NCBI GenBank assembly: GCA_023430145.1
Contig: JAEZCD010000135.1
Location: forward strand, 1 to 55,443
DNA from: Pseudomonadota bacterium
GTDB taxonomy: Bacteria; Pseudomonadota; Alphaproteobacteria; Rhizobiales; Methylopilaceae
Reading direction: 5' to 3'
Length of the DNA: 55,443 nt
Shown here: positions 48,060 through 55,443 of the stretch, in pieces
Layout of the letters: every line of letters begins with the position of its first letter
Numbering within the stretch: position 1 is the first letter of the stretch
Notes under the pieces: model-generated
Told to the model about the DNA's origin: nothing
Databases searched by the model: none
Seen by the model: the letters and a program-made list of their open reading frames with translations, nothing else
Position numbers and translations under genes: made by a program

Positions 48060-49700
48060 ATGACCGACGACGTTGCCGGGACGAAGCGCCCGAACATCAT
48101 TCTGATCCTGAACGACGACATGGGATTCTCGGATATCGGCTGCTACGGGGGCGAGATCGAGACGCCGAACCTCGACCGGCTGGCCGCCAACGGGCTGCGC
48201 TACTCGCAGTTCTACAATACCGCCCGCTGCAGCCCGTCGCGCGCCTCCCTGCTCACCGGCCTGCATCCCCACCAGACCGGCATCGGCATCCTCACCTACA
48301 GCACCGGGCCGGAAGGCTATGCCGGCGACCTCAACGAGCGCTGCGTCACCATCGCCGAGGTACTGAAGACGCGGAACTACCGGACCTATCTCAGCGGCAA
48401 GTGGCACGTCGCGGCGAGCCTCACCGAGCCATCCGGTGCCTGGCCGCTGCAGCGGGGATTCGACGCGTTCTACGGCACCATCATCGGCGCCGGGAGCTTT
48501 TATTTTCCGAACACGCTCACGCGCGGTAACGACAACGTCGAGCACGAGGCTGCGAGGGACCCGGGCTTCTTCTACACGGATGCGATCAGCGACCAGGCCG
48601 CGGCCTTCATCCGGGAGCATGTCGAGCATCATCCCGACCAGCCCTTCTTCCAATACGTCGCCTATACGGCGCCGCACTGGCCGTTGCACGCTCACCCGGA
48701 CGACATCGCCAAGTACAAGGGCAGGTTCGACGACGGCTGGGATGCGCTGCGCGAGCAGCGCCTCGCCCGCATGATCGAGGCGGGGATCATCCATCCCGAC
48801 TGGAAGCTCACCGACCGCGACCCGACGCAGCCGCCATGGACGGATGCCGAGAACCGGGCGTGGCTGCTGCGCTGCATGGAGGTTTACGCCGCCCAGATCG
48901 ACCGCATGGATCAGGGCATCGGGCGCATCCTGAAGGTGCTCGAGGAGACCGGCCAGCTCGAGAACACGCTGATCATCTTCCTCTCCGACAACGGCGCTTG
49001 CGCGGAGGACATCCCGGACGATGTCTCGCCGGCGACGCTCGTCGAGGAGCTGATGATCGCCAAGCCCGAGACCCGCGACGGGCGCCCCGTCCGCTTCGGC
49101 AACGACCCGTCGATCATGCCGGGCGCGGAGGACACCTATCAGAGCTACGGGGTCGCCTGGGCAAATCTCTCCAACACGCCGTTCCGGCTCTACAAGCACT
49201 GGGTGCACGAGGGCGGCATCGCCACGCCGCTCATCGTGCACTGGCCGGCGGGCATCGCGGCGGCCGACCAGCTGCGCCACCGGCCCGGCCAGCTGCCGGA
49301 CATCATGGCCACCATCCTGGAGATCAGCGGCGCCGAGTATCCCACGACGTTCCACGGCCGGGACATCCTGCCTTGCGAAGGCGAGAGCCTAGCGCCGTCC
49401 TTCGCCACGGACGCCGAGCGCCGATCGCCGATGTTCTGGGAGCACGAGGGCAATGCCGCGGTGCGCGTCGGCAGGTGGAAGCTCGTCCGCAAGTTCCCGG
49501 GCCCGTGGGAGCTCTACGACATGGAGGCGGACCGCACCGAGCTGCACGACCTCGCGGCCCGGCATCCCGACCGGGTGACGGAGATGCGCGCGCTCTACGA
49601 GGCGTGGGCGGCGCGCTGCGGCGTCATTCCGCGCGAGAAGATCCTCGAGCTGATGCGGGCCGAAGGCGCGACCGCCTTCTGGGAGGAAGAGGAGGCCTGA
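48060..49700 (+). CDS. Type I sulfatase (arylsulfatase family)
   Basis: A 546-residue sulfatase. The formylglycine motif is C57-S-P-S-R followed by ASLLTG. Metal ligands include D19-D20 (LILNDDMG) and the DN pair in FLSDNGA. The GKWH motif and a late HxG-like HEGGIATPL segment are present. Cys57 must be converted to formylglycine; no maturation gene is in the window. There is no signal peptide, so it works in the cytosol on an imported sulfate ester. GAAGGA lies about ten bases before the ATG at 48060; ATG 48051 is too close. It ends the GntR/ABC operon, 41 bases after the regulator. Confidence 0.94.
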   Translation: MTDDVAGTKRPNIILILNDDMGFSDIGCYGGEIETPNLDRLAANGLRYSQFYNTARCSPSRASLLTGLHPHQTGIGILTYSTGPEGYAGDLNERCVTIAEVLKTRNYRTYLSGKWHVAASLTEPSGAWPLQRGFDAFYGTIIGAGSFYFPNTLTRGNDNVEHEAARDPGFFYTDAISDQAAAFIREHVEHHPDQPFFQYVAYTAPHWPLHAHPDDIAKYKGRFDDGWDALREQRLARMIEAGIIHPDWKLTDRDPTQPPWTDAENRAWLLRCMEVYAAQIDRMDQGIGRILKVLEETGQLENTLIIFLSDNGACAEDIPDDVSPATLVEELMIAKPETRDGRPVRFGNDPSIMPGAEDTYQSYGVAWANLSNTPFRLYKHWVHEGGIATPLIVHWPAGIAAADQLRHRPGQLPDIMATILEISGAEYPTTFHGRDILPCEGESLAPSFATDAERRSPMFWEHEGNAAVRVGRWKLVRKFPGPWELYDMEADRTELHDLAARHPDRVTEMRALYEAWAARCGVIPREKILELMRAEGATAFWEEEEA

Positions 49701-49721
49701 GGCCGCGGGCTCACCTGCTCC

Positions 49722-49752
49722 GTCTCGCGCAACACGCTCCGGAGCGCGAGAC
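49722..49752. terminator. Bidirectional hairpin between convergent operons
   Basis: GTCTCGCGC (49722-49730) and GCGCGAGAC (49744-49752) form a perfect 9-bp stem with a 13-base loop that itself contains the palindrome CTCCGGAG. It sits in the 72-base gap between two convergent operons, where a shared terminator is expected. No T-run. Confidence 0.6.
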
Positions 49753-49772
49753 CCGCCGCGCCAGCGACCCCG

Positions 49773-50789
49773 CTACTCACCGGCAGGGGAGGCCGCCGCC
49801 GGAGCGCTCCCGGGGTGCGCCGGGACGGCCCTGACCGCACGTCGCCGGCCTTGCGAGAACTGCCGGTCGGCGATGACGCCGATCAGAATCACCGAGCCCA
49901 TCACCGCGAAGTTGAGCGAGCTCGGGATGCCGAGCAGGTTGACGAGGTTCTGCAGCACCTGCAGCAGGACGGTGCCGAGCACCACGCCGAGGATTGAGCC
50001 CTCGCCGCCGCGCAGCGAGCAGCCGCCCAGCACCGCCGCGGCGATGGCGTAGAGCTCGTAGAAATTGCCGTGCGAGGACGGCGAGATCGAGCGCGTGTAC
50101 ATGGCGATGAAGATCGCCGCCACGGCCGTCAGTCCGCAGCAGATGACATAGGCCGCCACCACCACGCGCGTCGTGTCGATGCCGCTGTAGCGTGCCGCCT
50201 CCTCGTTCTTGCCGACGGCGAAGAGGTGCCGCCCGAACACCGAGCGGTGCAGCACGATCCCCATCACGACGGTGATGACGATGAAGGCGATCAGGCTGTG
50301 CGGGACGCCGTAGAAGCGCCCCGAGACGATCCATTCGAGCGTCGGGAAGCTCGCGCCGAACGGAAAGCCGGCGGTCGCGTCCTCGGTGTAGTAGCGGGCG
50401 ATGCCGCGATAGATGAGGAGGCCGCACAGCGTCACGACGAAGGGCTGCAGGCCCATCTTGGCGATCAGGAGCCCGTGCGTGAGGCCGATCAGGCAGCCGA
50501 GGCCGACGGCGATCAGGACGGCGATGAGGGGGCTGACGGATTCGCCGGCCACGAGGTCGACGAAGATCACGCCGATGAGGGCGATGATCGAGCCGACCGA
50601 CAGCTCGATGCCGCCCGAGATGATGACGAAGGCCTGCGCGACCGCGAAGATCCCGAACAGGCCGATCAGGTTCGCCGTATTGGCGAGGTTGATCGGCGAC
50701 AGGAAGCGCGGATTGATGATGGCGACCACCGTCCCGACGACGATGATCAGGACGAGAAGCCCGAGGTCCTTGCGGCTGATCATCCTCAC
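49773..50789 (-). CDS. Sugar ABC permease, RbsC family
   Basis: A 338-residue permease with about ten membrane segments and family blocks ISGGIELSVGSIIALIGVIF near residue 57 and SISPSSHGNFYELYAIAAAVLGGCSLRGGEGSILG near 235. It starts with GTG at 50789, four bases after AGGA; the ATG at 50783 is nearly as good. It is the last gene of the ribose-type operon, 17 bases after the ATPase gene. The C-terminal tail is rich in Ala, Pro and Arg. Confidence 0.93.
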   Translation of the reverse strand: MRMISRKDLGLLVLIIVVGTVVAIINPRFLSPINLANTANLIGLFGIFAVAQAFVIISGGIELSVGSIIALIGVIFVDLVAGESVSPLIAVLIAVGLGCLIGLTHGLLIAKMGLQPFVVTLCGLLIYRGIARYYTEDATAGFPFGASFPTLEWIVSGRFYGVPHSLIAFIVITVVMGIVLHRSVFGRHLFAVGKNEEAARYSGIDTTRVVVAAYVICCGLTAVAAIFIAMYTRSISPSSHGNFYELYAIAAAVLGGCSLRGGEGSILGVVLGTVLLQVLQNLVNLLGIPSSLNFAVMGSVILIGVIADRQFSQGRRRAVRAVPAHPGSAPAAASPAGE

Positions 50790-50806
50790 CCGGTCCTATG
50801 AATGCA

Positions 50807-52312
<1,506 letters not shown>

Positions 52313-52352
52313 GGTCCGAAAGGCGAGCTCCGAGACGGGGTGACGAAATCGA

Positions 52353-52398
52353 CCGGCAGGCCGACCGCTCTTGGGGAGTGATCGCGGCGGCCTGCCGG
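52353..52398 (-). terminator. Intercistronic hairpin between binding-protein and ATPase genes
   Basis: CCGGCAGGCCG (52353-52363) pairs perfectly with CGGCCTGCCGG (52388-52398): 11 bp with a 24-base loop. It starts 10 bases after the binding-protein stop on the minus strand, again suiting message stabilisation. Confidence 0.55.
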
Positions 52399-52408
52399 CT
52401 CCGAGGCG

Positions 52409-53359
52409 TCAGCCGCGGATGCGCGCCTTCAGTTCCGCCTCGAACGCGTCGACATTGGCCTTGTCGATGATCTTCGTCGGCACGATGACGAGCTTGTCCG
52501 CAGGGATCCCCGACTTGTCGCCCTCGAGGTACTTGGCCATCAGCTTCATGCCCTGATAGCCCCATTCGTAGGGCTGCTGGACCACGGTGCCGGCGATCGT
52601 GCCCTCACGGACGCCGCCGAGCGTGATCGGATCCTCGTCGAAGGCGATGACCGTCACTTTCCCGAGCTTGCCGGATTCCTTCAGCACCTCGTAGATGCGC
52701 GGCGGGTTGTAGGAGTAGAAGCCGACCATGCAGTCGATGTTGGGGTTCGCCGCCAGGGCGTCCTCGACATTGCGCTTGGCCCGCGTCTGGTCGATGTCGT
52801 CGCCGCGCACGTCGATCAGCTCGACCTTGGAGCCCTTGATCGTCTCCTTCATGCCCTCGATGCGCTCGCGGGCATTGTCGGCGCCCGGCAGGCCGACGAA
52901 GCCGATGCACTTGCCGCCGTTGGGGAGCGCCTTCAGCGCGATCTGCCCGGCCTGCTTGCCGGCATCCGTGTTCGAGGAGCCGATATAGGCGATGCGGTTG
53001 GTGTTCGGCGCGTCGCTGTCGGTGGTGAACAGCGGCACCTGGCTGCCGACCCGGTTCAGCGCGTCGGTGGAGGATTTCGGATCGACCGCGCTCACCATGA
53101 TGGCGGAGGCGCCGGCGGCGACGAGGTCGTCCATCAGGCGCTGCTGCACGGCGGCGGCGGCCGTCTCGGGATACTTGAACTGCAGGCTGTAGTTGGGCAG
53201 CTCGCTCTGCGCCTTCTTCACCCCCGCCTCGGCCAGCTTCCAGAAATCGGAGGCGCCGTTGACGACGAAGACGAGCGACTTCTTGCCCTGAGCCTCGGCC
53301 CCCGTCGCGGCGAGCGCCGCCGTGAGCGTCAAGGCGATGGCCGACATACGTATGATCAT
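52409..53359 (-). CDS. Sugar ABC substrate-binding protein, Peripla_BP_4 family (first)
   Basis: A 316-residue ribose-type binding protein with a signal peptide (residues 1-24, ending AEAQ). It starts KKSLVFVVNGASDFWKLAEAGVKKA and contains GKQAGQIALKALPNGGKCIGFVG and VVQQPYEWGYQGMKLMAKYL, as expected for the Peripla_BP_4 fold. AGGAG lies eight bases before the ATG. A second, different binding protein is encoded just upstream; one of the two probably serves the RbsAC pair directly. Confidence 0.93.
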   Translation of the reverse strand: MIIRMSAIALTLTAALAATGAEAQGKKSLVFVVNGASDFWKLAEAGVKKAQSELPNYSLQFKYPETAAAAVQQRLMDDLVAAGASAIMVSAVDPKSSTDALNRVGSQVPLFTTDSDAPNTNRIAYIGSSNTDAGKQAGQIALKALPNGGKCIGFVGLPGADNARERIEGMKETIKGSKVELIDVRGDDIDQTRAKRNVEDALAANPNIDCMVGFYSYNPPRIYEVLKESGKLGKVTVIAFDEDPITLGGVREGTIAGTVVQQPYEWGYQGMKLMAKYLEGDKSGIPADKLVIVPTKIIDKANVDAFEAELKARIRG

Positions 53360-53451
53360 TGTCGATCTCCTGGTCGTTTCGTTGAGCATCGGAGAGCTGG
53401 TTCCCGGTCCGCCGCAGGCGGTCCGGGTCAATGCATGCGCACCAGGTCGGG

Positions 53452-53478
53452 TGCGGCCCGGCGCGATGCCGGGCCGCA
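53452..53478 (-). terminator. Strong hairpin between the two binding-protein genes
   Basis: Bases 53452-53462 pair with 53468-53478 in an 11-bp stem with a 5-base loop (GCGAT), beginning eight bases after the stop of the upstream binding-protein gene. No T-run. The rest of 53360-53486 has a smaller CCGCC/GGCGG hairpin near 53410-53425. Confidence 0.6.
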
Positions 53479-53486
53479 GTGTCGGG

Positions 53487-54476
53487 CTACTTGGCGATGC
53501 AGGTGGCGACGTTGTCCTGCGTGCACTCGTCGAGGCCGGTGAAGATCGTCGGCGCGACGGTCTTGCCCTCGATCATGTCGATCATCACGCTCGGCGACCG
53601 GTAGCCCATCTCGAACGGCCGCTGGCCGACCTGGACGTGGCTGCGCCCGGCCTTCAGGGCCTCGATCTGCGGCGGCAGCGTGTCGCCGGCGACGATCACG
53701 AGCGCCTTCGACTTCAGCTTGTTCATGACCTGGTCGGTGACCTGGGCATAGGCCTGCGGGGCGAACTGCGCCCAGCCGCCGACGAGGACGAAGGCGGTCA
53801 GGTTCGGGTTGGTGGTGAAGACGTCGGCCATCTGCTGGTTGGCGAGATCGGCCTGGTCGTTGGTGAAGACCGGACAGCCGGCGATCTCGGTCCAGCCGCC
53901 CTGTCCGGTGAGCTTGGCCGTGCCCTTCGCGCCGGCGAGGGTGTCGCGGGCGCCGGCGGCGCGCTGGTTGATGTTGTCAGCCGCGACGTTGCCGAGCTGC
54001 AGGCAGATGGTGCCGCCCTCCGGCTTCAGTTTCTTCAGATGCTCGGCGAACTTGACGCCCATCAGGTAGTTGTCGGTGCCGAGATAGGTCTTGCGCAGCC
54101 CGGCGTCCTCGGCGCTGAGATCGGCGTCGATGGTCATGATCGGGATCTTCGGCGCCTTCGACTTCAGCATGCGCGCCATCAGCGGCGCGTTGGACGGCGA
54201 GATGGCGATCGCCTTCACGTCGGGACGGTTCAGCAGGTCCTCGACGATCTGCACCTCACCGACCTCGTCGGCGCTGGAGGCGGGGCCCGTGTACAGGCAC
54301 TTGTAGCCGCTCGCCTTGTTCTCGTTGTTCCACTTCTGGCAGCCGAGATTGATCTGCTCGAAGAACGGGTTGTCGAGACCCTTGACGACGATGGCGAGCG
54401 TCTTGTCCTGGGCCATCGCCGTGCCGGCGAGCATGACGACGGTCGCGCCGGCCAACAGAATCGAATTCAGCCTCAT
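53487..54476 (-). CDS. Sugar ABC substrate-binding protein, Peripla_BP_4 family (second)
   Basis: A 329-residue binding protein with a signal peptide (residues 1-22, ending AMAQ). The fold is the same ribose type (LAIVVKGLDNPFFEQINLGCQKWNNE, VEDLLNRPDVKAIAISPSNAPLMARML), but the sequence is clearly different from the neighbouring binding protein and has several cysteines (in LGCQKW, YKCLY, AGCPVF, DECTQ, ATCIAK) that could form disulfides. GGAGG lies seven bases before the ATG. Having two binding proteins in one operon suggests two related ligands or a sensing role for one. Confidence 0.93.
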   Translation of the reverse strand: MRLNSILLAGATVVMLAGTAMAQDKTLAIVVKGLDNPFFEQINLGCQKWNNENKASGYKCLYTGPASSADEVGEVQIVEDLLNRPDVKAIAISPSNAPLMARMLKSKAPKIPIMTIDADLSAEDAGLRKTYLGTDNYLMGVKFAEHLKKLKPEGGTICLQLGNVAADNINQRAAGARDTLAGAKGTAKLTGQGGWTEIAGCPVFTNDQADLANQQMADVFTTNPNLTAFVLVGGWAQFAPQAYAQVTDQVMNKLKSKALVIVAGDTLPPQIEALKAGRSHVQVGQRPFEMGYRSPSVMIDMIEGKTVAPTIFTGLDECTQDNVATCIAK

Positions 54477-54520
54477 GGCATTCCTCCAAGTGTTTGTTTC
54501 TTCATGCAGCTCAGTACGCA

Positions 54521-55443
54521 TCAGCCCGGATACCAGACCCTTCGTGGTTCAGTCGGAGGGCGTTCGTAGTCCCAGGCGGAATCGATCAGCTTCTCGAGGT
54601 CGTAGGCCGGCCGCCAGCCGAGCTCGGCCTTGGCGCGGCTGTTGTCCATCCAGTTGCTGACATAGGGGCCGCGGACGGGGACCGAAGGCAGCCCGCGCGT
54701 CTCGGCGAGATAGGCGGCGACGGCGCCATAGTCGACAGGTTCGTCCATCGCGATGTTGTAGAGGCGCTGTCGCGCCGCGCCGGCGTTCAGCGCCAGGAGG
54801 AGCGCCGCGACCAGGTCGTCGACATGGACGAAGTTGCGGCGCACCGGGGTGCCATCCTCCTCGAGGAGGACCGGCACCGCGCCGTCGGCCCGGGCGCGCT
54901 CGGCCACCTCAGGCGACACCATCGTCTTCCAGTCCGGCCCGCCGAACACGTCGTCGCCGAACGACAGGCTGCAGCGGAAATCGTCCTTCTCCATGATCCA
55001 GGGCGCGCGCAGGCAGCACCAGTCGATGCCGTACTGGATGCCGTACTGCTCGACCATGACCTCCTCCAGCACCTTGGAGAGCGCGTAGCAGCCGGGATAG
55101 GCCATGTGCGGCGCGTCCTCGGTGATCGGCGCCGGGTGGCGATGGAAGAAATGGCCCACCGCGGCGTCGCCGCCGATCAGGACGAAACGTTGCGCCGCCG
55201 GGCTTACGCGAAAAGCCTCAAGCAGCCAGAACAGCCCCTTGACCGTCACGTCCATGACGTCGTCGGCGGTTTCCTTGCAGGTGGCCAGGTGGACGACATG
55301 GGTGACACCCTCGACAGCCCTGTCGCAGGTCTCGCGGTCGGCGATGGAACCGCGCACGACCGAAAGCCGCTCGCCGGTTTCCAGGGTGCGATTGTGGCAA
55401 AGGGCGCGGATGCGCACGTCCGGACGCTCGGCGAGCAGCCGCC
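54521..55443 (-). CDS. NAD-dependent epimerase/dehydratase family protein (5' end beyond the window)
   Basis: An extended-SDR enzyme, at least 307 residues, cut at its N-terminus by the right edge: the frame stays open to the last base, so the GTG at 55417 is not a true start and the GxxGxxG motif is outside. Visible are LATCKETADDVMDVTVKG, the catalytic YALSK (YxxxK) after a serine-free VLIGGDAAVG strand, RAPWIMEKDDF and a late ELGWRPAYDLEKLIDSAWDYE typical of sugar epimerases. It is the most upstream gene seen of the ribose-type ABC operon and probably acts on the imported sugar. Confidence 0.88.
   Translation of the reverse strand, partial: RLLAERPDVRIRALCHNRTLETGERLSVVRGSIADRETCDRAVEGVTHVVHLATCKETADDVMDVTVKGLFWLLEAFRVSPAAQRFVLIGGDAAVGHFFHRHPAPITEDAPHMAYPGCYALSKVLEEVMVEQYGIQYGIDWCCLRAPWIMEKDDFRCSLSFGDDVFGGPDWKTMVSPEVAERARADGAVPVLLEEDGTPVRRNFVHVDDLVAALLLALNAGAARQRLYNIAMDEPVDYGAVAAYLAETRGLPSVPVRGPYVSNWMDNSRAKAELGWRPAYDLEKLIDSAWDYERPPTEPRRVWYPG

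Overview
The window is a GC-rich, densely coded stretch of about 55 kb. It is almost certainly chromosomal DNA of an alphaproteobacterium, most likely of the order Hyphomicrobiales. The reasons are a NepR-like protein with two GGAAC-N16/17-CGTT (EcfG-type) promoters, FixJ-family response regulators, many TRAP and ABC uptake systems, and Tat-exported binding proteins. I saw no rRNA, tRNA, CRISPR array, transposase or prophage gene. The first 41 bases are not genomic: they read as an 8-base index followed by the Illumina Nextera read-1 adapter, so the left edge is an untrimmed contig end. The right edge cuts an NAD-dependent epimerase gene.

Layout, left to right. (1) 44-4056: stress genes (KGG-repeat protein and NepR-like protein, each with an EcfG-type promoter), an NhaA antiporter with an N-terminal thioredoxin-like domain, and an AI-2E family permease. 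(2) 4224-6296: a secreted 3-hydroxybutyrate oligomer hydrolase. (3) 6599-14811: an RpiR-type regulator divergent from a Liv-type ABC operon. This operon also holds a third, signature-less ATPase, a Gfo/Idh/MocA dehydrogenase and an SDR, so its substrate is probably a sugar, polyol or sugar acid rather than an amino acid. (4) 15106-23261: a stress/efflux module of Dps, a PAS histidine kinase, a FixJ-type regulator, a single-domain receiver, a haloperoxidase-like hydrolase, a YoaK-type membrane protein and an EmrAB pump. A shared 15-bp motif lies upstream of four of its genes.

(5) 23378-31141: a periplasmic molybdenum hydroxylase operon (large subunit, 2Fe-2S subunit, diheme cytochrome c), an unrecognised periplasmic protein, a divergent NodB-fold protein and a GlcG-like protein, next to a LuxR-type regulator. 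(6) 31380-40366: two TRAP transporters, one three-component and one with fused DctQM, around a LacI regulator. The same promoter-operator cassette precedes both. A Cys-nucleophile hydrolase and an HD-domain protein are the likely metabolic partners. (7) 40541-42751: small regulator-enzyme pairs (ArsR with a double SRPBCC protein, MerR with a carboxymuconolactone decarboxylase-like protein). (8) 43008-49700: a carbohydrate-type ABC importer with a GntR/UTRA regulator and a cytosolic sulfatase, probably for a sulfated substrate. (9) 49773-55443: a ribose-type ABC operon with two different binding proteins and the epimerase.

The window looks like the accessory catabolic and stress part of an oligotrophic soil, plant or water bacterium. 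Most transporter blocks sit beside their own regulator, and several operators can be read directly. The best candidates for undescribed biology are the four-copy motif of the Dps/two-component/EmrAB module, the twin LacI cassettes of the two TRAP systems, the molybdenum hydroxylase locus with its unknown partner, and the ABC ATPase that lacks a signature motif.
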